Origin: Candidatus Omnitrophota bacterium
GTDB lineage: Bacteria > Omnitrophota > Gorgyraeia > Gygaellales > Profunditerraquicolaceae
Direction of reading: 5' to 3'
Assembly (NCBI GenBank): GCA_023229385.1
Contig: JALNZI010000048.1
Span: 1 to 9,509, forward strand
Length of the DNA stretch: 9,509 nt
Shown here: one piece after another, positions 1-6,064 of the stretch
Position numbering within the stretch: the stretch's first letter is position 1
How the letters are laid out: the number at the start of each line of letters is the position of its first letter
Notes under the pieces: model-generated
Seen by the model: only the letters and a program-made list of their open reading frames with translations
Databases searched by the model: none
What the model was told of the DNA's origin: nothing
Made by a program: the position numbers and the translations under genes

Positions 1-1298
1 CTCATCTACACTCTTTTTATCATCAAGGTTATCTTTAACCTCTTCTTCAAAACGCTTACGTTGCTCCAGGGGATCATTTAACTCGGAATAAGCATTAGCA
101 ATCTCCATGCCTGCCACATAAAGCTCAAACCTCTCCGAAATCAAAGGGTTATCTTTCCTGGTCTTGGCCAGAGGACAAAGACTGGTAAAATAATCCGTGA
201 TAAATACCGGATTAACCTGTAAACCCTCCTCCAGCGAATCTCAATAATTTTATTAATTTGAGAACGGCTCAAGCGGTTTTTATCTTTGGCCAACCCCTTA
301 GCCTGTAATTTCTCAAGCATCTTATCCGGATCATCAGAAGGCTCTATACCAAATTTATCTTTGACTAATCCGGCAAATGACTGCCTCACCCAGGGAGTTT
401 TAAGCGCGATAGCCTTACCCTGAGACATCAGTTCCTCTTTACCTAAAACCTCTTTTGCCACATAACAGATTAAGTCCTGGGTTAAATTAATCATATCTTC
501 GCAATTCGCATAAGCCTGATAAACCTCAAGCATAGTAAATTCCGGATTATGCCGGGTGGAAACACCTTCATTGCGGAAAGAACGGTTGATTTCATAAACC
601 CGGTCAAACCCTCCTACCAGCAGGCGTTTCAAATACAACTCCGGGGCAATCCTTAAATATAAATCCATACTATATTCATTATGGAATGTCTTAAATGGCC
701 GGCCGGCCGCACCTCCGGCGATATCATGCATCATCGGAGTCTCAACCTCCAGGAACCCTTTCTCGTCGAGGAAATTACGGATCGCCCGGATAATTTTGGC
801 GCGTAATAAAAATACTTTTTTTACATCTTCATTGGAAAGCAGGTCCAGATAACGCTGCCTGTAACGGACCTCTACATCTTTTAGGCCATGCCACTTCTCA
901 GGCAGGGGCCGCAAGGCCTTAGCCAATATTGTAAAATCCATGACCTTAACCGTAAATTCACCGGTATGTGTCTTAAAAAGCTCGCCGCTAACGCTAAGAA
1001 TATCGGCAATATCCAGTTGCTCAATAAGGCTGGCCTTTTCCTCGCCCACAACATCACGTTTCACATAAAGCTGGATTTTACCGGTAGTATCCCTCAAATC
1101 CATAAAGTTAACCTTGCCATGGCCGCGATTAGCCATAATCCTGCCGCAAAGCGTAACCTTTTTTCCTTCTTCAAAAGAAGCTAAAACGCTACCAATAGTA
1201 TCATGAACCGGCACAGTAGCCGGATACACAGGTACTTTTTTCTCCTTAAGCGCCTCTAATTTGGCAATTCTCTGTTGTACGATCTCATTAATATCCAT
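1..1298 (-). CDS. lysS: Lysine--tRNA ligase (class II), frameshifted, 3' end beyond window
   Basis: Charges tRNA-Lys with lysine in the cytoplasm. Seen: an OB-fold anticodon-binding domain at about residues 48-130, the RYRQRYLDL element at 145-153, motif 1 (FLEVETPMM, 182-190) and motif 2 (FRNEGVSTRHNPEF, 241-254). After Glu353 (codon 242-240) the frame that began at 1298 drifts into unrelated sequence and stops at 141. The -1 frame (codons from 240) continues with typical LysRS sequence, including VNPVFITDY, PLAKTRKDNP and EIANAYSELNDP, open to base 1. One missing base near 237-242 explains this. Motif 3 and the last roughly 40 residues lie outside. There is no Shine-Dalgarno before the ATG, and the promoter sits just upstream. 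The family assignment is certain. Whether the frameshift is an assembly error, a real lesion or recoding cannot be told from the sequence; an error is likeliest because the gene is essential. Confidence 0.93.
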
Positions 1299-1336
1299 AG
1301 ATTAGTAATTATATAGTATATTTAGGGTTATGTCAA
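1299..1336 (-). promoter_or_regulatory. Consensus sigma70-type promoter of lysS
   Basis: On the minus strand a perfect TTGACA (1336-1331) is followed by a 17-nt spacer and a perfect TATAAT (1313-1308). The ATG of lysS begins 9 nt further on (1298). A usual start site 6-9 nt past the -10 box leaves a leader of 0-4 nt, so the message would be practically leaderless. No Shine-Dalgarno is present in the 9-nt gap. Confidence 0.85.
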
Positions 1337-1377
1337 AAGAAAATGGGACGGAATATTGCTTAAATCCCGCCCCATTT
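1335..1377 (-). terminator. Intrinsic terminator after htpX
   Basis: Arms 1367-1377 and 1341-1351 form an 11-bp stem on the minus-strand transcript (one G-U pair, GC-rich centre) with a 15-nt loop, followed by a T-rich run (TCTTTT, 1340-1335). It lies 20 nt past the htpX stop and ends the long minus-strand operon. The T-run overlaps the -35 box of the lysS promoter, so terminator and next promoter are fused back to back. Confidence 0.8.
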
Positions 1378-1396
1378 GGTTATCCTTTAGATGTTT

Positions 1397-2359
1397 CTAA
1401 GCCTGGTATTGTGAAAGTTTCTTAATCCTTTTAAGCATATTAGGATGCGTGCTTAAGAGTTCCATCATCTTATCCCCTAAATTAAGCCGGATATTTGATT
1501 TCCTCAGCAACTGCAATTCAGAAGCATCGATTGTACCGCTTTTATCTAAATCCAATTGCGACAATTCCAAGACCTCTTTCCTGCCCTGAGAGGGATCATT
1601 GATAAAGAATGCCTTTAGCCCCTCGCTTTGTTTCAAAGATTCTTTGCTTAACCTGGCTGAGCCATAAGCCAGCTTATAAAGGCTGGAGGCCAAGGCCTTA
1701 GGCTGGTTTCCCAAAAGCACTGAACCCTGATCCGCGAAATACTCTCTGATCCGCGAAGCATAAAGCACCAGAAGATTAGTCACGAAATAAAAGAGAAAAG
1801 CTGCCAAGCCAATTAATACAGTATTACCTCCCCGCTCGTCACGCCGGCGGCCGTAGAATAAAAACTGCCAGGCAATGCGGTACATAATCATAGGGATTAC
1901 CGAAAGTAAAGTAATCGTCAGCACATCGCGATTCTTTAAATGACTTAACTCATGTCCCAAGACCGCCCTTAACTCTTCATCATCGAGCAGATTGACAATC
2001 CCGCTGGTGACGCAGACCCGACCATCTTTTAACGAGCGGCCAAAAGCAAAAGCATTGGGAATATCAATCTGGGCAATGCCGATTCTGGGCATAGGAATAT
2101 TTGCCCGATTACTTAAGCTTTCCACCATCTGGAACAGACGCGGGTTCTCCTCCCTTTTTATATATTTCACCCGCATGCTCCACTCAACTATCTTAGGTCC
2201 CAGCAGATACTGGATAAGCATCAGCACCAGGGAAATGATCAGATAAAAACTGAAATCACCTACCTGCAGAAAGCTCCTGCCGATAATAACAATCAGGGCA
2301 TAAATAATCCCGAACAAAAGAGTCACTAAAAACCACATCCTTAACTGTAAAGACCACAT
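1397..2359 (-). CDS. htpX: HtpX-like M48 membrane zinc metalloprotease with EF-hand-like loop
   Basis: Membrane-bound zinc protease of the HtpX group (M48B), known for quality control of membrane proteins. Seen in the 320-residue product: two N-terminal membrane segments (about 9-27, 36-54), the zinc site HELSH (136-140), two further hydrophobic segments (about 147-165, 180-200), the third zinc ligand Glu206 in REYFAD, and the C-terminal THPNMLKRI element (304-312). Between the protease core and that element lies a complete EF-hand-type loop starting at Asp270 (DLDKSGTIDASE), which is absent from classical E. coli HtpX. I chose the ATG at 2359 because GGAGGAG (2370-2364) sits 4 nt before it. 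The upstream ATG at 2395 would add 12 charged residues (MSGRRQEKRRSK) encoded by the hairpin and Shine-Dalgarno region. It is the last gene of the run, separated from the DUF1573 gene by 82 nt. Confidence 0.9.
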   Translation of the reverse strand: MWSLQLRMWFLVTLLFGIIYALIVIIGRSFLQVGDFSFYLIISLVLMLIQYLLGPKIVEWSMRVKYIKREENPRLFQMVESLSNRANIPMPRIGIAQIDIPNAFAFGRSLKDGRVCVTSGIVNLLDDEELRAVLGHELSHLKNRDVLTITLLSVIPMIMYRIAWQFLFYGRRRDERGGNTVLIGLAAFLFYFVTNLLVLYASRIREYFADQGSVLLGNQPKALASSLYKLAYGSARLSKESLKQSEGLKAFFINDPSQGRKEVLELSQLDLDKSGTIDASELQLLRKSNIRLNLGDKMMELLSTHPNMLKRIKKLSQYQA

Positions 2360-2380
2360 CTTACTCCTCCTCTTTTCCTG

Positions 2381-2413
2381 CCGCCTGCCTGACAACAGCC
2401 AGGGCAGACAGGC
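2381..2413. repeat. GC-rich imperfect palindrome between DUF1573 gene and htpX
   Basis: Arms 2383-2391 (GCCTGCCTG) and 2405-2413 (CAGACAGGC) pair over 9 bp with one wobble (G-U in the minus-strand RNA) around a 13-nt centre. A second register (2381-2389 with 2403-2411) also pairs, because the arms are built from a short CTGCC-type repeat. It is much richer in GC than the surrounding spacer. No T-run follows on the minus strand, so it is not a normal terminator. It may be a REP-like dispersed palindrome or an mRNA-processing or stability hairpin placed before htpX. Only one clear copy is in the window. Confidence 0.5.
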
Positions 2414-2441
2414 TTTATAATATTTCTTAGTTTAGCTAAAT

Positions 2442-2819
2442 CTAATTCAAGGCGACATCCGCCTTAATCGTGAACTTGTACACCGGCGTTGTTTTGCTAT
2501 CAGTGTTTACATACACAAACTGAGTTATCCTTCCAAAATACCCCTGGGGGTTAAATTTCACCTCGAGCGAAGCGCTTTCCCCGGGAAGAATTACTTTTTT
2601 GTCTATTTCTGAAACAGTGCAACCGCAAGACGCGTGCGTACCGCTGATATTTAAATTGTCATTGGAATCATTTTTTAATGAAAAAACGTGTTTTACAATT
2701 CCCCCCGCGACGCGAATTTTACCAAAATCCCAGGTATTCGGGTCAGCCTTTTCAAGTTGGGCCAGGCCTATTGAAAAAATAAATAAAGAACACAGAACAA
2801 AGAATAATATTTTACGCAT
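2442..2819 (-). CDS. Secreted DUF1573 domain protein
   Basis: A 125-residue protein with a signal peptide (MRKI, then a hydrophobic run to about residue 20, LA-Q cleavage-like) and one DUF1573 domain. Seen: the typical opening (NTWDFGKIRVAGG, 28-40), the hallmark SCGCT (64-68) and PGESASLEVKFNP (79-91), which predict an immunoglobulin-like beta sandwich outside the cytoplasm. No biochemical role is established for the family. The start is the ATG at 2819: GGAGGGG (2829-2823) fits it, whereas the TTG at 2822 would be too close. The ATG shares its A with the TGA of the thioredoxin-CcdA gene (TGATG), so translation is probably coupled. The paired Cys65/Cys67 and the neighbouring thiol-disulfide membrane protein suggest, as inference only, that it is a redox client or partner of that protein. 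Confidence 0.85.
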   Translation of the reverse strand: MRKILFFVLCSLFIFSIGLAQLEKADPNTWDFGKIRVAGGIVKHVFSLKNDSNDNLNISGTHASCGCTVSEIDKKVILPGESASLEVKFNPQGYFGRITQFVYVNTDSKTTPVYKFTIKADVALN

Positions 2820-3997
2820 CAACCCCTCCAGAGTAAAAATATCCCCAAACTGAAAAATAAAACCGCCATAAATATTTTAATTAAACCTAAGTGTTTCTTA
2901 AGGAACCCCGAAAACTGGCTGCTGGTTGTCCCCATCAGCGCAAAAACAAAAATCACTATCAGCGGGACAACGAACATTATATTATAAAGCAAAAGATAAC
3001 CCAATGCCTGGAGTTTAAACGAACTGGATTTCAAAACAAAGGCTATCGTCGGCAGATATACCTGGCCAGTGCAGACTGCTTCTAACAAGGAGACTAAAAA
3101 GCCGGTAATAAAAGCGCTGAAAATTAACCTAGCCAGCCCCGGGGAAGAGCTTTGCTGTTTTTCCTGGCTGCTTTTACGATAAAAGAAGCCAATTACCTTA
3201 TGAATACGATCCTTGACTGGTTTAGGAAGCTGCAAAATGAGCTGCTCAGTAGAACCTGTCTTTTTGAATATAATAAAATCATAAACAGCCAGGATGCCAA
3301 ATAGTATGCTGGCTGAACCGGTAGCCAGATTAAATAAACGGGTAATTGCCCAGAGGCCGCGGAGGCGGTAAAAGAAATTAAATACTCCTAAACCGATACC
3401 CAAATAGGTCAGGAATACGGAAAGGATGAAGGCAGAACCGACAAAAAACAACTCCCTCTTGCGGTACCCCTGCAGAGCCAGGAAAGAAATGAAGAACACA
3501 ATCACCGTAAAAGCGCAGGGATTAATCCCATCCTCCAGCCCGGCGACAATCACGGATAAAGGGACAAAACTCTTAAAATACGCAATTGGGTCAGCCGGGA
3601 TTAAGGTTGAACCGGCGGACGGCCTGCTTAAAGCATCTTTGATAAAATTACGCAAGTTAACTTCAACCTGACCTTCACCGCTTAAGAATCTTCCGGACAT
3701 ATAAAATAAGGGAACCTTAAATTCTATCCTTGAGCCGCTTTTCTGCATTAGATCTAAGAATAGCTGATAGTTCTCAAGTTCTCCAACATCTAAATAAACA
3801 AAATCAACCCGGCCGGCAAACTCCTTCTGGATAACCGGCATAACCTCGGCCTTAACCTTAGCGCACTCATGACAGTTAAGCGAATAAAAAATAAACAGCT
3901 CAGGCAGCTTCGGCTGTTCAACAGCCAAACTCCGCGCAGGAAAAATCAACAGTATCAGGAAAAAACAAATTACATATCTTTGTATTATTTTACGCAT
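2819..3997 (-). CDS. Thioredoxin-like domain fused to CcdA/DsbD-type membrane domain
   Basis: Predicted thiol-disulfide transporter carrying reducing power across the inner membrane. In order: signal peptide (1-25), thioredoxin-like domain (about 30-125) with CHEC (Cys42, Cys45) and a cis-proline-like KVP (Pro97), then six membrane segments (about 145-173, 185-208, 222-245, 293-317, 330-353, 370-390). The membrane half has the CcdA/DsbD signatures DGINPC (Cys161) in its first segment and EAVCTGQ (Cys309) in the fourth, matching the two membrane cysteines of the family. A basic, Ser/Gln-rich linker (about 250-290) divides the two halves. In classical DsbD the thioredoxin domain follows the membrane domain; here it precedes it and is exported. 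The start is ATG 3997, giving a clean signal peptide behind AGGAGAGG; the ATG at 4027 would add ten polar residues. It overlaps the glycosylase gene by 13 nt and DUF1573 by 1 nt. Confidence 0.87.
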   Translation of the reverse strand: MRKIIQRYVICFFLILLIFPARSLAVEQPKLPELFIFYSLNCHECAKVKAEVMPVIQKEFAGRVDFVYLDVGELENYQLFLDLMQKSGSRIEFKVPLFYMSGRFLSGEGQVEVNLRNFIKDALSRPSAGSTLIPADPIAYFKSFVPLSVIVAGLEDGINPCAFTVIVFFISFLALQGYRKRELFFVGSAFILSVFLTYLGIGLGVFNFFYRLRGLWAITRLFNLATGSASILFGILAVYDFIIFKKTGSTEQLILQLPKPVKDRIHKVIGFFYRKSSQEKQQSSSPGLARLIFSAFITGFLVSLLEAVCTGQVYLPTIAFVLKSSSFKLQALGYLLLYNIMFVVPLIVIFVFALMGTTSSQFSGFLKKHLGLIKIFMAVLFFSLGIFLLWRG

Positions 3998-4446
3998 AGA
4001 GAACCTCTCCTGCCGCCACGCTCCCAATCTTCCCGTCTGCCTGCAACTTTGCGGAAAACAGGATGGACAATTATTCTTTTGAGTTTCCGAAACTTCCTAT
4101 ACCTGTCAAAATCCCTTATTTTCAGCTTAGCTAAAAGATGTTCAAATTCAAAAACCACCTGGCCTTTAGTCACAGCAATTCGTTTAACCAAAGCATTCCC
4201 GGAAAGATTAATCCGGAACCGATCAAAAGCATAACCGCGCAGCTTTGCTTCCTGGTAAATACCAAACAAATATGCCCTGATTGCGGCTAAAGGATAAGGG
4301 AACTTCTTAAATCTCTCTAGCTGCGGATGATTGCGATAGCCTTTGGTCTTTCCAGAAAGCACCTTCTGCGCCAGCAAGCCCTCCCTCCAAACAGCCAATA
4401 ACCCTTTACTATCAAGATATCTGGGATGAATGCTCCAAAGGCGCAT
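3985..4446 (-). CDS. Pyrimidine dimer DNA glycosylase / endonuclease V family protein
   Basis: Matches the Pyr_excise family (related to phage T4 endonuclease V), which cuts the glycosidic bond at UV-induced pyrimidine dimers and then nicks the abasic site. Seen in 153 residues: the family N-terminus MRLWSIHPRYLD, then LLAVWREGLLAQKVL with Glu22 where T4 uses catalytic Glu23, KTKGYRNHPQLERFK (33-47), KGQVVFEFEHLLAKL (94-108) and HPVF (128-131). In T4 the nucleophile is the amino group of Thr2; here residue 2 is Arg, as in the chromosomal branch of the family as I recall it. It starts 2 nt after the doxX stop and has no Shine-Dalgarno, so it depends on translation of doxX. The last residues (ERGGRRG) are encoded by the Shine-Dalgarno region of the next gene. 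A repair gene inside a redox/membrane operon is unexpected. Confidence 0.82.
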   Translation of the reverse strand: MRLWSIHPRYLDSKGLLAVWREGLLAQKVLSGKTKGYRNHPQLERFKKFPYPLAAIRAYLFGIYQEAKLRGYAFDRFRINLSGNALVKRIAVTKGQVVFEFEHLLAKLKIRDFDRYRKFRKLKRIIVHPVFRKVAGRREDWERGGRRGSLCVK

Positions 4447-4448
4447 AT

Positions 4449-4841
4449 TTATTTATTAAATACGCTGAATTTTCCCGGGCCCAACAAGATAAGGGCCAGA
4501 CAAGTTGCCGCAATCACGAAAGTATATTCGAAACCTCCATTAGACAAAAAGAAACCTTTACCTAAATGTACCTTGAAAGCGGCAGTAACAATTAAAATTA
4601 AAAGCAGGGCTGCTGCCGGCCTAACCTGTACACCCATAATCAAGAAGAGCCCGCCGACTAATTCTGTATAGGCAGCAACATAAGCCCAGAATGTCGCCGG
4701 GACAAGCCCTAAACCAGAAAGCATCCCGGAAAAACCCTTGATCCCCGGGCCGCCAAATAAACCAAAAGATTTTTGCAGGCCATGAGCCATAAACATAATA
4801 CCTATCCCTAAACGTAAAACCAAAATCCCCCAATTTAACAT
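4449..4841 (-). CDS. DoxX family membrane protein
   Basis: A 130-residue, four-helix membrane protein of the DoxX family. Helices at about 3-22, 50-70, 74-92 and 104-121. Recognisable family patterns are MAHGLQKSFGLFGGPG (18-33), YTELVGGLFLIMG (58-70) and GGFEYTF (102-108). DoxX was named for a subunit of an archaeal thiosulfate:quinone oxidoreductase; most bacterial relatives have no proven role and are linked to quinone or thiol redox balance. The ATG at 4841 follows a full AAGGAGG (4853-4847) with 5-nt spacing. It overlaps the end of the flavoprotein gene by 7 nt (ATGTTAA), so the two are translationally coupled. That pairing makes a shared quinone-linked function plausible but not shown. 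Confidence 0.87.
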   Translation of the reverse strand: MLNWGILVLRLGIGIMFMAHGLQKSFGLFGGPGIKGFSGMLSGLGLVPATFWAYVAAYTELVGGLFLIMGVQVRPAAALLLILIVTAAFKVHLGKGFFLSNGGFEYTFVIAATCLALILLGPGKFSVFNK

Positions 4842-5992
4842 TTACCCCTCCTTCGCCTTAAGTTACCTGAGGCAAATAAGGCTTTTGCTAGATTAACGGT
4901 TAATCCGATTTTGTTCCTTAAACCGTAAGAACGATAAATGCACATCATAAAATGTAATAACGTAGGGAGAAACCCCTTTAAATTCAAACCAAACACCGCG
5001 CCGCAGGATCTATTATTGGCCATAGGAATAATAAATCCGAGATCGCGGGGTTGAAATTTCTTAAGCGGAAGCTTCTTTATACTCCGGATTATATTATCCG
5101 CTGTTTGGGCGCCTTCAGCAATAGAAAACTGAACCGCCATTCTGATAGGATTGCCCTTGGTAATAAACAAGGCTGCATCCCCGGCGCAAAAACAACCCTG
5201 ATTAAACCCTAAATACTCATCAACAACTATTCTTCCCTGCGGATTTTTATCAACCGGCAATTTCTGGATAAAGTCAGCAGTCTTTACCCCCGGAACCCAA
5301 ATTAACATAGCCTTTTCAAACACCCGGCCGCCGGAAACGACCACCCTGCTGCTCTGAATATTTTCAACTACTGAATTTAGTAAAACCTCTATTCCCAGTT
5401 TCTTTAAATTATCCCTCGCATAAGATTTCATCCAACCAGGCAAAGGGCCGAGTATCTCCAGAGAACGTTCAATAATAATAATTTTTGCGGCAATGCCGTT
5501 CTTGCGGCAAAACAAACAAAGATTAGTTGCCGCCTCTATCCCGGTGTAACCTCCCCCGCAGATAATGAAATCCTCAAATTGATTTTTTTGGAGCGCACTG
5601 ATTACAGCTTTAACATCTTTTACGCTGTTTAAGGCATAGGCATAGCTTTGCGCCTCTAAGTTAGCAAAGAAATTAGTCTGGCTGCCACTGGCAATAAGCA
5701 AAAAATCATAAGTATAGCGGGAATCAGCGGTAAAAACCTGTTTGGTTTCAAAATCGATTGAAGTAGCTTCTTCTTTAACAAATTTTGTTTTCTTCCCCAG
5801 CAAATTTTGAATACGGCAAGTAAGCAAATCGGGATCCAGCCCCCTGCCTATTGCATCAGGAATCAAGGGTAGAAAATCAACATCCTCTTTCTTATCTAAG
5901 AACGTTATATCAAGGTCTAACCCGCACTTGGACAACCTTCTTGCCGCACTTAATCCGGCAAAACCAGCGCCAATAATGATTATTTTATGCAT
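4835..5992 (-). CDS. NDH-2-like NAD(P)H:quinone oxidoreductase (FAD flavoprotein)
   Basis: Type II NADH dehydrogenase-like pyridine nucleotide-disulfide oxidoreductase, expected to pass electrons from NAD(P)H through FAD to quinone at the inner face of the membrane without pumping protons. Seen in 385 residues: FAD-binding GAGFAG (8-13), LLIASGS (98-104), NAD-binding GGGYTG (146-151) with an acidic residue at the end of the following strand (Glu175), the FAD-ribityl motif CAGDAA (269-274), AVQFSIAEG (286-294), and a C-terminal amphipathic or hydrophobic stretch (341-373) typical of the membrane anchor. Sulfide:quinone reductase is a relative, but I see no convincing catalytic cysteine set. 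It is the first gene of the minus-strand run. The ATG at 5992 lacks a nearby Shine-Dalgarno. Its last codons hold the Shine-Dalgarno of doxX, giving the tail RRRRGKC. Confidence 0.85.
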   Translation of the reverse strand: MHKIIIIGAGFAGLSAARRLSKCGLDLDITFLDKKEDVDFLPLIPDAIGRGLDPDLLTCRIQNLLGKKTKFVKEEATSIDFETKQVFTADSRYTYDFLLIASGSQTNFFANLEAQSYAYALNSVKDVKAVISALQKNQFEDFIICGGGYTGIEAATNLCLFCRKNGIAAKIIIIERSLEILGPLPGWMKSYARDNLKKLGIEVLLNSVVENIQSSRVVVSGGRVFEKAMLIWVPGVKTADFIQKLPVDKNPQGRIVVDEYLGFNQGCFCAGDAALFITKGNPIRMAVQFSIAEGAQTADNIIRSIKKLPLKKFQPRDLGFIIPMANNRSCGAVFGLNLKGFLPTLLHFMMCIYRSYGLRNKIGLTVNLAKALFASGNLRRRRGKC

Positions 5993-6064
5993 ATCAAGAA
6001 GGATAAATCTCCCGATCAGAAAAGTATAATTGCATAATTATATTTTATATGTTAACATAATTTT
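5993..6064. promoter_or_regulatory. Divergent control region with face-to-face TATAAT boxes and palindrome
   Basis: This 72-nt AT-rich gap drives the flavoprotein operon leftward and the prenyltransferase rightward. A 7-bp inverted repeat (TATAATT 6025-6031, AATTATA 6036-6042) places a consensus -10 box on each strand, pointing at one another 6 nt apart. A perfect 12-bp palindrome (TATGTTAACATA) lies at 6048-6059. Leftward transcription from the 6042-6037 box would start near 6030, leaving a 38-nt leader. For the rightward gene, TTGCAT (6030-6035), 17 nt and TAACAT (6053-6058) would start exactly at its ATG (6065); the 6025-6030 box is the alternative. -35 matches are weak, so promoter choice is uncertain. 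The palindrome could be an operator. Confidence 0.5.

Noticed and set aside
230..250. Programmed -1 frameshift site in lysS
   Set aside because: No X-XXY-YYZ slippery heptamer in the zero frame at the switch point, and LysRS is not known to be recoded.
888..1184. Plus-strand open frame of 98 codons inside lysS
   Set aside because: It lies opposite strongly conserved LysRS sequence, has no family resemblance and no ribosome site.
2360..2395. Longer N-terminus for HtpX from ATG 2395
   Set aside because: The extra 12 residues are encoded by hairpin and Shine-Dalgarno sequence; GGAGGAG points to 2359.
2431..2440. Perfect 10-bp palindrome TTTAGCTAAA after the DUF1573 stop
   Set aside because: It is too short and AT-rich to call an operator or terminator.
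2417..2445. Separate promoter for htpX (TATTAT at 2422-2417)
   Set aside because: The sequence 17 nt upstream (TTAGAT) matches the -35 consensus at only two positions; AT-rich spacers give such boxes by chance.
3998..4027. Longer N-terminus for the thioredoxin-CcdA protein from 4027
   Set aside because: It would put ten polar residues before a good signal peptide and deepen the overlap with the glycosylase gene.
3869..4234. Plus-strand open frame of 121 codons across the thioredoxin-CcdA and glycosylase genes
   Set aside because: It is antisense to two recognisable proteins and its composition is unlike a real protein.
4621..4833. Second minus-strand frame within doxX
   Set aside because: It is an out-of-frame reading of the DoxX gene, with no Shine-Dalgarno and no family match.
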